NCBI GenBank assembly: GCA_913061075.1
Contig: CAJXSK010000003.1
Span: 175,967-239,966 of the forward strand
Direction: 5' to 3'
Source of the DNA: an uncultured Piscirickettsiaceae bacterium
Lineage (GTDB): Bacteria; Pseudomonadota; Gammaproteobacteria; Methylococcales; Cycloclasticaceae
Length of the DNA: 64,000 nt
A program made the translations under genes and the position numbers. Numbering within the stretch: position 1 is the first letter of the stretch; every line of letters starts with the position of its first letter. The notes beneath the pieces were generated by a model. It worked only from the letters and a program-made list of their open reading frames with translations, was not told the DNA's origin and made no database searches. Of the stretch, positions 44,929 to 54,458 are shown in pieces.

Positions 44929-45927
44929 ATGAGCATCGTATCTGAATCGGTAGCTAATCAACAGCAGGTTGTTTTTACTAAAACTAAAAGTACGTGGAAA
45001 ATCGAAGAAGTGCAGGCATTATTTGATTTGCCGTTTAATGACCTTGTTTTTAAAGCTCAAACTGAACATCGAAAAAACTTTGACCCTAATGCGGTTCAGA
45101 TCAGTACATTATTAAGTATTAAGACAGGTGCGTGTCCTGAAGATTGTGCGTATTGCCCACAAAGTGTTCGTTATGACACGGGGTTGGATAAAGAAGCGCT
45201 GATGGAAATTGATGCAGTTGTTGAAGCGGCCAAAAAGGCTAAAGAAACAGGTGCAAGCCGTTTTTGTATGGGCGCTGCATGGCGCAGCCCAAAAGACCGT
45301 GATTTAGATAAAGTGACAAAAATGGTGGAAGAGGTTAAAGCGTTGGGCATGGAAACATGCGTAACGCTTGGTATGTTAAAAGAAGGCCAAGCTGAGCAAC
45401 TTAAAAAGGCGGGTTTAGATTATTACAACCATAACCTAGATACGTCTGAAGATTATTACGGCGATATCATTACCACCCGAACTTATCAGGATAGGCTGGA
45501 TACGATTGATAACGTTAGAGGCGCTGGAATTAATGTATGTTGCGGTGGTATTGTTGGTATGGGTGAAGAAGAAACAGACCGGGCAAAACTCTTACAGGCG
45601 CTCGCGAATATGAGCCCTCAACCGGAAAGTGTGCCTATCAATCAATTAGTTCAAGTAGAAGGCACGCCACTGGAAGGGATCGAAGAATTGGACCCTATTG
45701 AATTTGTAAGAACAATTGCCGTAGCAAGAGTATTAATGCCGGAATCTCATGTGCGTTTATCAGCAGGGCGTTCAGATATGTCGGATGAAATGCAAGCACT
45801 ATGTTTTTTGGCAGGGGCAAACTCAATTTTTTATGGCGACCAGTTATTGACGACTGAAAACCCTAAAGAAAGTGCTGACCATCGCTTGTTTGAACGGCTA
45901 GGTCTCCACCCCGAAACACGAGCCTAA
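44929..45927 (+). CDS. bioB: Biotin synthase BioB
   Basis: Radical-SAM enzyme that inserts sulphur into dethiobiotin. The 332-residue protein has the 4Fe-4S motif C69-x3-C73-x2-C76 (CPEDCAYC), the second cluster ligands in [19 protein letters not shown] and [14 protein letters not shown], and the conserved Arg in [10 protein letters not shown]. It is the first gene of bioBFHCD. Confidence 0.97.
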   Translation: MSIVSESVANQQQVVFTKTKSTWKIEEVQALFDLPFNDLVFKAQTEHRKNFDPNAVQISTLLSIKTGACPEDCAYCPQSVRYDTGLDKEALMEIDAVVEAAKKAKETGASRFCMGAAWRSPKDRDLDKVTKMVEEVKALGMETCVTLGMLKEGQAEQLKKAGLDYYNHNLDTSEDYYGDIITTRTYQDRLDTIDNVRGAGINVCCGGIVGMGEEETDRAKLLQALANMSPQPESVPINQLVQVEGTPLEGIEELDPIEFVRTIAVARVLMPESHVRLSAGRSDMSDEMQALCFLAGANSIFYGDQLLTTENPKESADHRLFERLGLHPETRA

Positions 45928-45939
45928 CTGGCATAGTAG

Positions 45940-47097
45940 ATGAGCGATTGGGGCCTTGACGCCCAATTAACCCATATTAAACAACAGCATTTGTACCGCT
46001 CTCGACAAACAGTTGAGGGCCCCCAAGGTGCGGAGATTGTTGTAGCTGGTAAACGATTAGTTAACTTTTCTAGTAATGATTATTTGGGGTTAGCTAACCA
46101 CCCGAGTGTGGTGAAGGCATTTATTAAAGGCAGTGAAAAATACGGTGTTGGCAGTGGCTCAGCCCATTTGATTTGCGGCCACTCAGCTGAGCATCAGGCG
46201 CTAGAAGAAGAGCTGGCTGAATTTACGGGCAGGGAGCGTGCGTTGCTTTTTTCAACCGGTTATATGGCAAACTTGGGCGTTATTGCGGCCTTAGTGGGGA
46301 AGGGCGATGATGTTTTTCAAGACAAGTTAAATCATGCATCCCTGCTGGATGCTGGAAAATTATCAGGTGCGCGTTCAAGGCGGTATCTTCATGCGGACAC
46401 TAATCGTTTAAGCCAGTTACTTTTGCAGTCAACACAGGCGAAACAACTCATCGTGACAGATGGCGTGTTTAGTATGGATGGTGACGAAGCGCCTATTGAG
46501 CAGTTAGCTGATGTGGCTAAACAATCTAACGCGATGTTAATGGTTGATGATGCACATGGGTTTGGTGTTTTAGGGCTAACAGGTGGAGGGCTGATTGAAA
46601 AATACGGGCTTAACCAAGAGCATGTTCCAATAGTGATGGGCACGTTTGGCAAAGCCTTCGGCACCTTCGGGGCGTTTGTTGCTGGTAGCGATGCCTTAAT
46701 AGAAATGTTAATTCAAAAAGCCCGCACTTATATATATACAACGGCACCGCCTGCGGCGGTAATGGCGGCTACGCGAGAGAGCTTAAAGCTAATGCAGGTG
46801 GACACATGGCGTCGTGAAAAACTGGTTGGATTGAATAAGCAATTTCGTTTAGGTGCTAGCCAGCTAGGTTTTGATGTGCGAGATTCAAGCAGTGCTATAC
46901 AGCCGATTATTATAGGGGATAGCGCAAAAGCACTGTCGGTCAGCCAACAGTTAGCCGCCCAAGGATTTATGGTGAGTGCTATCAGAGAGCCGACCGTGCC
47001 AAGCGGAAGCGCGAGGTTACGTGTAACGCTTACTGCGGCTCATACAGACACTCAGGTTGATGCGCTATTAAGTGCGCTTGACTCGATTATTGAATAA
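45940..47097 (+). CDS. bioF: 8-amino-7-oxononanoate synthase BioF
   Basis: PLP enzyme condensing pimeloyl thioester with alanine in biotin synthesis. The 385-residue protein shows VNFSSNDYLGLANHP, GSGSAHLICGH, the PLP contacts DDAHGFGVLG and the PLP lysine in VMGTFGKAFGTFGAFV. It follows bioB by 12 bases and its stop overlaps the bioH start. Confidence 0.96.
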   Translation: MSDWGLDAQLTHIKQQHLYRSRQTVEGPQGAEIVVAGKRLVNFSSNDYLGLANHPSVVKAFIKGSEKYGVGSGSAHLICGHSAEHQALEEELAEFTGRERALLFSTGYMANLGVIAALVGKGDDVFQDKLNHASLLDAGKLSGARSRRYLHADTNRLSQLLLQSTQAKQLIVTDGVFSMDGDEAPIEQLADVAKQSNAMLMVDDAHGFGVLGLTGGGLIEKYGLNQEHVPIVMGTFGKAFGTFGAFVAGSDALIEMLIQKARTYIYTTAPPAAVMAATRESLKLMQVDTWRREKLVGLNKQFRLGASQLGFDVRDSSSAIQPIIIGDSAKALSVSQQLAAQGFMVSAIREPTVPSGSARLRVTLTAAHTDTQVDALLSALDSIIE

Positions 47098-47861
47098 TGG
47101 ATGTATTGATTAAAACAGCAGGCGTTGGACCAGGTTTGTTGCTTTTGCATGGCTGGGGGATGAGTTCCTCTATTTGGAATTTATTGTTGCCTGACTTGCA
47201 GAAAAAATATCAAGTGAGCACTGTTGACTTGCCAGGGCATGGGCAGAGCAGCCATCAAGGAGCTTGGAATATTGATGAGTTTGTTGATGCATTGGCAGAA
47301 CAGTTGCCAGCCCAAATTTTCGTATTAGGTTGGTCGTTAGGTGGCATGGTGGCACTGAGGTTGGCTAGCCGACACCCACATCGTGTTAGTAAGTTAATAA
47401 TGCTTGCGTCATCAGCTCAATTTGTTCGTTCTCGGGACTGGTTAAATGCACAACCTGCGGCTGTCTTAACTATGTTTGCTGAAAAAATACTAGAAAACCC
47501 ACGGGCCACGTTAAAGCGTTTTTTACTGCTTCAAACGCAAGGTGTAGAGAATCAAATAGGGCTGAATAAGCTCATAAAGGAGGTAATAGTAGATGATAGT
47601 CTGCCGAGCCAAAAAGGCCTTGCCAGTGGTTTGGCAATATTGAAGTTGGTTGATTTGCGAGATGAATTGAAAGCGTTGGTTTGTCCGGTGCTACAAATAT
47701 TGGGTGATCGTGATCAGTTGGTCCCCGTGGGAGTTGGGCAGGATTCAAAAGAAATTAATCCGGAGATCCAAACAACAGTGATTGAGGGCGCGGCTCATGT
47801 GCCATTTTTATCGCACCCAATAGCAACGTTACAATCGATGGATAAGTTTTGTTCATCATGA
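47097..47861 (+). CDS. bioH: Pimeloyl-ACP methyl ester esterase BioH
   Basis: Alpha/beta hydrolase that removes the methyl group from pimeloyl-ACP methyl ester. The 254-residue protein has oxyanion LLLHGWGMSS, nucleophile S80 in GWSLGG, an acid in LGDRDQLVP and the catalytic His in GAAHVPFLSHP. It overlaps bioF (TAATG) and bioC (ATGA), so the three are coupled. Having bioH inside the operon is common outside enterobacteria. Confidence 0.94.
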   Translation: MDVLIKTAGVGPGLLLLHGWGMSSSIWNLLLPDLQKKYQVSTVDLPGHGQSSHQGAWNIDEFVDALAEQLPAQIFVLGWSLGGMVALRLASRHPHRVSKLIMLASSAQFVRSRDWLNAQPAAVLTMFAEKILENPRATLKRFLLLQTQGVENQIGLNKLIKEVIVDDSLPSQKGLASGLAILKLVDLRDELKALVCPVLQILGDRDQLVPVGVGQDSKEINPEIQTTVIEGAAHVPFLSHPIATLQSMDKFCSS

Positions 47862-48664
47862 AGACTCAGCAGATACAAGAACCGGTAATGGATAAGGCGC
47901 TGATAAGGCGGTCTTTCGAACGGGCCGCTAGCCACTATAATCAATTCACATCACTTCAAAGGACAATAGGTGACAGGTTGATGAATAATCATGTCAGTTT
48001 AAGTAGTGAAGAAGCAAGCGTATTGGATATTGGTGCAGGCACGGGTTATCTGACAAATAAAATACTTAAGGTAATGCCGCCAGCTAATGTCGTCGCGCTA
48101 GATCTTTCAGTTGGGATGCTTAATCAAACGCGAGCTAACTTAATACAAGAGCGATTAGGCTTTGTCGCGGCGGATGCGGATAAATTAAGCATTCGCCAAG
48201 CTTCAATGGACAAGGTGTTTTCTAATTTAGCCTTCCAATGGTGTTCGGACTTATCCGTGACATTTAAGGAGTCGTATGGTGCTTTGAAACCAAAAGGGCA
48301 GTTTGTGTTCGCTACATTTGGGCCTAATACCTTATGTGAATTAAAAGAATCTTGGTTATCCGCAGATACGCACACGCATGTTAATAACTTTATTGACCAT
48401 AAAACGATAGAGCGTAATTTAAAAACCGCTGGGTTTACGGATGTGATTGTAAAAACTGAAGAAATAGTTTTGTATTATCAGTCACCTAAGCAACTAATGT
48501 TGGATTTAAAAGGGATGGGTGCTCACAATATCAATAGTGATCGCCAACATGGATTGACGGGCGTAGGCGCGTATAAAGAAATGATCGGTTCCTATGAGAA
48601 ATTACGCACAAAAGAAGGAATCCCTGCTACTTTTGAAGCCATTTACGCGTACGCGAATAAGTGA
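47858..48664 (+). CDS. bioC: Malonyl-ACP O-methyltransferase BioC
   Basis: SAM-dependent methyltransferase that masks malonyl-ACP to start pimelate synthesis. The 268-residue protein has motif I VLDIGAGTGYLT, DLSVGMLNQTR and FSNLAFQWCSDL, the BioC signature. ATG 47858 overlaps the bioH stop; a second ATG at 47888 (MDKALIRRSFERAA) gives the more usual family N-terminus and could be the true start. Confidence 0.93.
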   Translation: MKTQQIQEPVMDKALIRRSFERAASHYNQFTSLQRTIGDRLMNNHVSLSSEEASVLDIGAGTGYLTNKILKVMPPANVVALDLSVGMLNQTRANLIQERLGFVAADADKLSIRQASMDKVFSNLAFQWCSDLSVTFKESYGALKPKGQFVFATFGPNTLCELKESWLSADTHTHVNNFIDHKTIERNLKTAGFTDVIVKTEEIVLYYQSPKQLMLDLKGMGAHNINSDRQHGLTGVGAYKEMIGSYEKLRTKEGIPATFEAIYAYANK

Positions 48665-48676
48665 GTGTAATAACCA

Positions 48677-49375
48677 ATGATTAAAGGCTTCTTTATAACA
48701 GGTACGGACACCGGGGTGGGTAAAACGCACGTAGCAACACAGCTTATTAAAGGCTTAAGTGGGCGCAATGTGCCAGTGTCTGGTTATAAGCCTGTTGCAT
48801 CAGGTGCTGAGTTAATAAAGGGACGATGGGTTAATGAAGATGCGTTGAGCCTGATGCGTTATGCATCAGTAAAAATGCCTTATGAAACAGTAAACCCCTA
48901 TTGTTTTGAGCCTGCAATAGCGCCACATTTGGCAGCTAAAAGAGCAGGTGTCGACATAGAGCTAGATGCAATTAAGTCAAACTTCTTAAAGCATGTTGAG
49001 AAGGCTAATGTTGTTATTGTGGAAGGAGCGGGAGGCTGGAAAGTGCCCTTAGGCGACAGTCTTGGATTTGAGGAGGTGCCAAAGGCGTTAAGATTGTCGG
49101 TTGTCTTGGTGGTAGGGCTTAAGCTAGGGTGTATAAATCATGCATTGTTGACGGAACAATCTATTTTGAATTCGGGTTGCAGTATGGTTGGATGGGTGGC
49201 TAATTGCGTTAGTTCAGACTTCGAAGAAAAAGAAGAAAATATTGTATCGTTAAAAAACAAAATGAAAACGCCCTGTATTGGCATTCTTCAGCATCACGTT
49301 GATGATTCAGAGAAACCCCTTATAACTGATTCAAATATAGAAACTACGCTTGATTATTTGATGAATTTTAGTTAA
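48677..49375 (+). CDS. bioD: Dethiobiotin synthetase BioD
   Basis: ATP-dependent carboxylase that closes the ureido ring of dethiobiotin. The 232-residue protein has Walker A GTDTGVGKTH (residues 9-18), the substrate-binding KPVASG, and VEGAGGWKVPLG. It ends the bioBFHCD operon. BioA, needed between BioF and BioD, is absent from the window and must be encoded elsewhere. Confidence 0.95.
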   Translation: MIKGFFITGTDTGVGKTHVATQLIKGLSGRNVPVSGYKPVASGAELIKGRWVNEDALSLMRYASVKMPYETVNPYCFEPAIAPHLAAKRAGVDIELDAIKSNFLKHVEKANVVIVEGAGGWKVPLGDSLGFEEVPKALRLSVVLVVGLKLGCINHALLTEQSILNSGCSMVGWVANCVSSDFEEKEENIVSLKNKMKTPCIGILQHHVDDSEKPLITDSNIETTLDYLMNFS

Positions 49376-49612
49376 ATTGCACTGCAATAATTCCTTAGGC
49401 ATAACTAGGTCTAAATTTGTGTGTTTAAGATGTGGGGGAACCGGGCGTCTTGGCATGATTTAAAGGCCTAAATTATTAAGGTTGCACGGTAATTCGATTG
49501 AGGTTGGTTACTTTTTAGTTAGAAGTGAGCAAAAAAAGTAGATATAACAGCTAAAAACTGCTGAAAGTGTCTACAATTAACGTTTAAGAAAAAAAATAGG
49601 GAGACTGTTTCT

Positions 49613-50743
49613 GTGAATAAACTAAAGCAACTTTTTGCTGGTGGTGCTTTGTTGACTATTATGTCAAGCGTCGCGCATGCTGAATATGGGCTAAACATGC
49701 CTGTTGGTGTGACCGAAACAAGCCGTCAAGTATATGATTTACACATGCTCATTCTTTGGGTTTGTGTTGCTATTGGTGTGGTGGTTTTTGGTGCGATGAC
49801 CTATTCAATGATTTATCACCGTAAATCACGTGGAGCGGTTGCGTCACAGTTTCATGAAAGTATGACGGCTGAATTGGTTTGGACGGTCATTCCGTTCATC
49901 ATTCTAGTTGTAATGGCAATACCAGCAACATCAGTGCTAATTGACATGCATGATTCATCAGAATCAGATATGACAGTTAAAGTGACAGGTTACCAATGGA
50001 AATGGCATTATGAGTATATTGGTGAAGATGTTGCATTCTATAGTTCATTAGATGCAGCGAGTAATGCAGCCCGTCAAGTTGGTTCTGATATTGATCCAGC
50101 TACTGTTGAAAACTATTTGTTAGATGTTGATAACCGCATGGTTATTCCCGTAAACAAAAAAGTAAGAATTTTATTAACTGCGGGTGATGTTATTCATGCG
50201 TGGTGGGTGCCTGACTTCGGTTGGAAAAAAGACGCGATTCCTGGTTTTATAAATGAAACATGGGTCAAAGTGGATGAGCCGGGTGTTTATCGCGGCCAAT
50301 GTGCAGAGCTTTGTGGTCGTGATCATGGGTTTATGCCAATTGTTGTAGAAGTGATGTCTGAAGCGGACTATGCAACGTGGTTGGCTGAGCAAAAAGGTGC
50401 AGCAGCATCCGCTAAGTTAGCAGCGATTGAAGATTTAGATCCACGTGAACTTAAGCAAAAAGGTAAAAAAGTTTACCGAGCAAACTGTGTAGCGTGTCAC
50501 CAGAAAAAAGGTGAAGGTATTCCAGGCGTGTTCCCTGCAATCACAGGCAGCTCAGTTGCTACAGGCGATATCAATAATCACATCAATATGGTAATGAACG
50601 GCAAAGCAGGCACTGCGATGGCTGGCTATAAAGCCCAGTTAAGCGATGTTGAGTTAGCTGCTGTTATCACATATCAACGCAATTCATTGGGCAATAAAGT
50701 AGGTGACGCTGTTCAACCTGCAGAAATTGCTGCATTAAGATAA
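49613..50743 (+). CDS. coxB: Cytochrome c oxidase subunit II with fused cytochrome c domain
   Basis: Electron-entry subunit of the aa3-type oxidase. The 376-residue precursor has a signal peptide (to AHA-EYG), two membrane helices, a cupredoxin domain with the CuA ligands H195, C230, C234, H238 and M241 (CAELCGRDHGFM), the Trp-rich YQWKWHYEY, and a C-terminal class I cytochrome c (C292-x2-C295-H296). This makes it a caa3-type subunit II. The start is GTG with a strong AGGGAG site upstream. The 237-base upstream gap should hold the operon promoter, but I see no clear consensus. Confidence 0.96.
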   Translation: MNKLKQLFAGGALLTIMSSVAHAEYGLNMPVGVTETSRQVYDLHMLILWVCVAIGVVVFGAMTYSMIYHRKSRGAVASQFHESMTAELVWTVIPFIILVVMAIPATSVLIDMHDSSESDMTVKVTGYQWKWHYEYIGEDVAFYSSLDAASNAARQVGSDIDPATVENYLLDVDNRMVIPVNKKVRILLTAGDVIHAWWVPDFGWKKDAIPGFINETWVKVDEPGVYRGQCAELCGRDHGFMPIVVEVMSEADYATWLAEQKGAAASAKLAAIEDLDPRELKQKGKKVYRANCVACHQKKGEGIPGVFPAITGSSVATGDINNHINMVMNGKAGTAMAGYKAQLSDVELAAVITYQRNSLGNKVGDAVQPAEIAALR

Positions 50744-50759
50744 TCAGGAGATTTAGATA

Positions 50760-52340
50760 ATGACGACTGTTACAGATACACACGACGATCATCACGATCA
50801 CGGTCCAGCTGCTGGCTTAATGCGTTGGGTTACAACGACTAACCATAAAGATATCGGTACGCTTTATTTAGTTTTCTCACTAATCATGTTTATGATTGGT
50901 GGTGCGATGGCAATGGTGATTCGTTTAGAATTATTTCAACCCGGCTTACAATTTGTAGATCCTAGTTTCTTTAACCAAATGACGACGGTACATGCGCTCG
51001 TTATGATTTTTGGTGCTGTTATGCCAGCATTTGTTGGTTTGGCTAATTGGATGTTACCGATTATGGTGGGTGGCCCAGATATGGCGCTACCAAGAATGAA
51101 CAACTGGAGCTTCTGGATTCTTCCATTTGCTTTTACTATGTTGTTGTCTACTTTCTTTATGGACGGTGGTGCACCAGCTGGTGGATGGACAATTTACCCG
51201 CCACTCGTACTTCAAGGTGGCAATGGATTTCCATACATGATTTTCGCTATCCATATGATGGGTGTTTCATCAGTGATGGGTGCGATTAACGTGATTGTAA
51301 CGATTCTGAATATGCGTGCCCCAGGCATGACATTGATGAAAATGCCATTATTTGTTTGGACATGGTTTATTACAGCGTACTTGTTAATTGCCGTTATGCC
51401 TGTGCTAGCCGGCGCGGTGACGATGTTGTTAACAGATAGATTCTTTGATACAACATTCTTTAATGCAGCCGGTGGTGGTGATCCAGTGTTGTTCCAACAC
51501 ATCTTCTGGTTCTTTGGTCACCCAGAGGTATACATTCTGATTCTTCCTGCATTTGGTGTTGTGTCAGAAATAATCCCAACCTTTGCGCGTAAACCATTGT
51601 TTGGGTATAGCTCAATGGTGTATGCAACATCATCAATTGCTTTCTTGTCATTTATCGTATGGGCGCATCACATGTTTACAGTAGGTATGCCGTTACAAGG
51701 TGAGCTGTTCTTTATGTATGCAACGATGTTAATTGCGGTTCCGACTGGTGTGAAAGTGTTTAACTGGATTTCCACAATGTGGAAAGGCTCAATGACATTT
51801 GAAACCCCCATGTTATTTGCGATTGGCTTTGTGATTATGTTCACGATTGGTGGTTTTTCAGGCCTAATGCTTGCGATTGCACCGGCTGACTTCCAATACC
51901 ATGATACATATTTTGTTGTAGCGCATTTCCATTACGTACTAGTAACGGGCGCCGTCTATTCTATTATGGCCGCCGCTTATTACTGGTTACCTAAATGGAC
52001 AGGTAATATGTATAACGAAACACACGGCCAGTGGCACTTCTGGATTTCTACTGTGTCAGTGAATGTTTTGTTCTTCCCTCAACATTTCTTAGGTTTAGCG
52101 GGTATGCCTCGCCGTATTCCTGATTACGCAGTGCAATTTGCTGAATTTAATATGTGGTCAAGTATTGGTGGTTTTGTATTTGGTTTATCGCAAGTTTTCT
52201 TCTGTTACATTGTTTATAAAACAATTAAAGGCGGAGAAAAAGCAACTGACCAAGTATGGGAGGGCGCAAAAGGATTGGAGTGGACATTATCTTCACCGCC
52301 GCCATACCATAGCTTTACAGAAGCACCTGAAATTAAATAG
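50760..52340 (+). CDS. coxA: Cytochrome c oxidase subunit I
   Basis: Catalytic heme-copper subunit with 12 membrane helices. The 526-residue protein has the low-spin heme and active-site histidines: TVHALVMIFGAVMP, FFGHPEVYILILPAFG (CuB His, cross-linked Tyr and K-channel Glu), WAHHMFTVG (CuB His pair) and VVAHFHYVLVTG. A His/Asp-rich N-terminus (DTHDDHHDHG) precedes the first helix. The gene is followed by a hairpin that may reduce transcription into the next genes. Confidence 0.97.
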   Translation: MTTVTDTHDDHHDHGPAAGLMRWVTTTNHKDIGTLYLVFSLIMFMIGGAMAMVIRLELFQPGLQFVDPSFFNQMTTVHALVMIFGAVMPAFVGLANWMLPIMVGGPDMALPRMNNWSFWILPFAFTMLLSTFFMDGGAPAGGWTIYPPLVLQGGNGFPYMIFAIHMMGVSSVMGAINVIVTILNMRAPGMTLMKMPLFVWTWFITAYLLIAVMPVLAGAVTMLLTDRFFDTTFFNAAGGGDPVLFQHIFWFFGHPEVYILILPAFGVVSEIIPTFARKPLFGYSSMVYATSSIAFLSFIVWAHHMFTVGMPLQGELFFMYATMLIAVPTGVKVFNWISTMWKGSMTFETPMLFAIGFVIMFTIGGFSGLMLAIAPADFQYHDTYFVVAHFHYVLVTGAVYSIMAAAYYWLPKWTGNMYNETHGQWHFWISTVSVNVLFFPQHFLGLAGMPRRIPDYAVQFAEFNMWSSIGGFVFGLSQVFFCYIVYKTIKGGEKATDQVWEGAKGLEWTLSSPPPYHSFTEAPEIK

Positions 52341-52345
52341 GCAAA

Positions 52346-52372
52346 GCGCCTGGCTTAAACTAGGCGCGTTTT
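52346..52372 (+). terminator. Hairpin with T-run between coxA and the small ORF
   Basis: GCGCCT pairs with AGGCGC around a 10-base loop, followed by GTTTT. With a short stem and T-run it is likely a partial terminator or processing site that lowers expression of the downstream assembly genes relative to coxBA. Confidence 0.65.
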
Positions 52373-52375
52373 AAA

Positions 52376-52474
52376 ATGGACGAAAAAAAGAGAAAAAATA
52401 TAGTTGCGGTAAGCATTCTAGCGGCGGTAGCACTAAGCCTCTACGTTGGCTCATTTATATTTTTAACAAAATAA
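52376..52474 (+). CDS. Small single-helix protein between coxA and coxC
   Basis: A 32-residue frame: a charged N-terminus (MDEKKRKN), then one hydrophobic helix to the end (IVAVSILAAVALSLYVGSFIF). It sits where cox11/ctaG is normally found and looks like the very short cytochrome oxidase assembly-type proteins at this position in some proteobacteria, or like the first helix of Cox11 without the copper-binding domain. Identity is uncertain, but its placement, codon quality and spacing support a real gene. Confidence 0.6.
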   Translation: MDEKKRKNIVAVSILAAVALSLYVGSFIFLTK

Positions 52475-52500
52475 ATTATTAAAATCTAATAGGTAAATTT

Positions 52501-53364
52501 ATGTCTTCAGACAACGCATATTACATTCCTCATGATGCTAAATGGCCAATAGTTGGTTCAGTTGGTATGTCACTGTTTTTGGGTGGATTTGCTGGGCAAC
52601 TTAATGGTTCTAGCATGGCCACCAACATCATGATCGTAGGCTTCTTAGTATTGGTTTATATGATGTTTGGTTGGTTTGGCGAAGTCATTGACGAAAGTGA
52701 ATCAGGAAAATACAAAAAAATTGAAGCTGTTTCATTTCGAATGGGAATGGTCTGGTTTATTTTTTCAGAGGTCATGTTTTTCGCCGCATTCTTCGGCGCG
52801 TTGTTTTACATTCGTATCTACTCAGTGCCTTGGTTAGCTGGTGATGGCTCTGGTGCAGCCACCAATGAATTCTTATGGGGTGGCTTTGAAGCGATTTGGC
52901 CTACGAACGGACCTGGTGATGTCGGTGGCGAATACCAAAAAATGGGTGCATGGGGCTTGCCAGCAATTAATACGTTGTTATTATTAACGAGTGGAGTTAC
53001 TTGTACTTGGGCGCATTGGGGTTTAGTAGCGAATAAGCGTAAACAGTTAATCATTGGTTTAGCAGCAACCGTTCTTTTAGGCTTTATATTTGTTGGTTTA
53101 CAGGTGTTGGAGTACAGCCATGGTTACAATGAATTAAACCTAACGATGGGCTCAGGCGTATATGGCTCAACGTTTTATATGTTAACGGGTTTTCACGGTT
53201 TTCATGTGACGGTTGGCGCGATAATGCTATTAGTGATGTTGGTTCGTAGTATAAAAGGACACTTCACTCCGGAAAACCACTTTGCCTTTGAAGCAGCTGC
53301 ATGGTACTGGCATTTTGTTGATGTTGTTTGGCTAGGGCTCTTTATATTTGTTTACTGGCTATAG
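52501..53364 (+). CDS. coxC: Cytochrome c oxidase subunit III
   Basis: Seven-helix subunit that stabilises proton uptake and the active site. The 287-residue protein begins YYIPHDAKWPIVGSVG, has WFIFSEVMFFAAFFGALFYIR with the conserved Glu, and ends with FHGFHVTVGAIML ... YWHFVDVVWLGLFIFVYW. It is followed by a shared terminator with the convergent DUF2909 gene. Confidence 0.96.
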   Translation: MSSDNAYYIPHDAKWPIVGSVGMSLFLGGFAGQLNGSSMATNIMIVGFLVLVYMMFGWFGEVIDESESGKYKKIEAVSFRMGMVWFIFSEVMFFAAFFGALFYIRIYSVPWLAGDGSGAATNEFLWGGFEAIWPTNGPGDVGGEYQKMGAWGLPAINTLLLLTSGVTCTWAHWGLVANKRKQLIIGLAATVLLGFIFVGLQVLEYSHGYNELNLTMGSGVYGSTFYMLTGFHGFHVTVGAIMLLVMLVRSIKGHFTPENHFAFEAAAWYWHFVDVVWLGLFIFVYWL

Positions 53365-53381
53365 CCAGTAAACACTGTTTT

Positions 53382-53410
53382 AAAAGGCGCTACTGTGTAG
53401 CGCCTTTTTT
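53382..53410. terminator. Bidirectional terminator between coxC and DUF2909 gene
   Basis: Arms AAAAGGCGCTAC and GTAGCGCCTTTT around TGT, with TTTTTT on the plus strand and a complementary A-run for the minus strand. It overlaps the last codons of the DUF2909 gene. Confidence 0.9.
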
Positions 53411-53662
53411 ATTTTCAATAATGGGCTGTTGGCTATTTGATTGCTCTATGGGTAGCAAACCATGTGGTTTTATAAGCCCGAAGTAAGAAGCTAACAGTAA
53501 AGAACCAAACAGTGCGAGAGAAAAGCCAACCCTAATAGCTAAGGACTTTACGACTTGTTTGGGGTTCGACTTCCCATTGGATAAGTGATAAAAAGCTTTG
53601 AATAAATTGTAAATTATTACAATTAAAATAAAAACGACAAGATACTTCATGAGTGGTGGCAT
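53390..53662 (-). CDS. DUF2909 family twin-helix membrane protein
   Basis: A 90-residue protein with two membrane helices (about 6-24 and 45-65) and the family motif YFGLIKPHGL after the second helix. DUF2909 proteins are regularly encoded within cytochrome c oxidase clusters opposite to the other genes, as here. Function is unknown, though a link to oxidase assembly is plausible. A start at the second Met (53650) is also possible. Confidence 0.82.
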   Translation of the reverse strand: MPPLMKYLVVFILIVIIYNLFKAFYHLSNGKSNPKQVVKSLAIRVGFSLALFGSLLLASYFGLIKPHGLLPIEQSNSQQPIIENKKGATQ

Positions 53663-53732
53663 CTGTTAAATCTCCAATAATTTGAGATATTGTCGTGCAA
53701 AGTTACCTTAATAACCAATATATTTTTATATC

Positions 53733-54458
53733 ATGCAGTTTAAAGCCAACTTCTTTCTGACCTTACTTGCATTAGCTGTGTTGGCATTGTTATTAAGTTT
53801 AGGTTTTTGGCAGCTTGATAGAGCTAAACAAAAACAACAATTATTGGACCTTCAAGCTGACAGGTTATTGTTAGATCCGGTTGATTTATCAAGCATTGAT
53901 ATTAATGAGATGAATTTACGTTATTTGCCTGTTAAGACAATAGGGACATTAGATGCAGAGCATCAAATCCTTATTGATAACCAAGTAAGGAAAGGTCAGG
54001 TTGGTTATTCAGTTCTAACGCCTGTTCGATTAAACGATGGACAGGCTATTTTATTAAATAGAGGTTGGGTAGCAATGGGCAGTGACCGAAACCACTTGCC
54101 AGATGTTAAAATACCGAACATAAAAGCAGCTCTTATTGGAAAGTTAGATCGTTTCCCAAGTGTTGGAATTAAATTAGACATGGCAGATGTTTTGTCAAAA
54201 GGCTGGCCTGCTGTAACACAAGTGATCGATGTGAATAAGGTTGGGGAACGTTTAGGTTACCAGATCATGCCGTACCAATTATTGTTGGATAAAAGTGAGC
54301 CACATGGCTACGACAGAGAATGGGTTGTTATGAAAATGGGGCCACAAAAGCATCATGGGTATGCTTTTCAGTGGTTTGCCTTGTCAGCAGTATGGGTCAC
54401 ACTTTATTTTGTATTAACGTTAAAGAAAGGGTTTAAGAAAGATGACTTCACGAACTAA
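53733..54458 (+). CDS. SURF1 family cytochrome oxidase assembly protein
   Basis: Helps insert heme A into subunit I. The 241-residue protein has one N-terminal helix (FFLTLLALAVLALLLSLGFWQLDRAKQK) and one C-terminal helix (HHGYAFQWFALSAVWVTLYFVLTLKK), with the conserved loops LLNRGWV and GYQIMPYQLLLD between. It overlaps the next gene by 17 bases. Confidence 0.93.
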   Translation: MQFKANFFLTLLALAVLALLLSLGFWQLDRAKQKQQLLDLQADRLLLDPVDLSSIDINEMNLRYLPVKTIGTLDAEHQILIDNQVRKGQVGYSVLTPVRLNDGQAILLNRGWVAMGSDRNHLPDVKIPNIKAALIGKLDRFPSVGIKLDMADVLSKGWPAVTQVIDVNKVGERLGYQIMPYQLLLDKSEPHGYDREWVVMKMGPQKHHGYAFQWFALSAVWVTLYFVLTLKKGFKKDDFTN

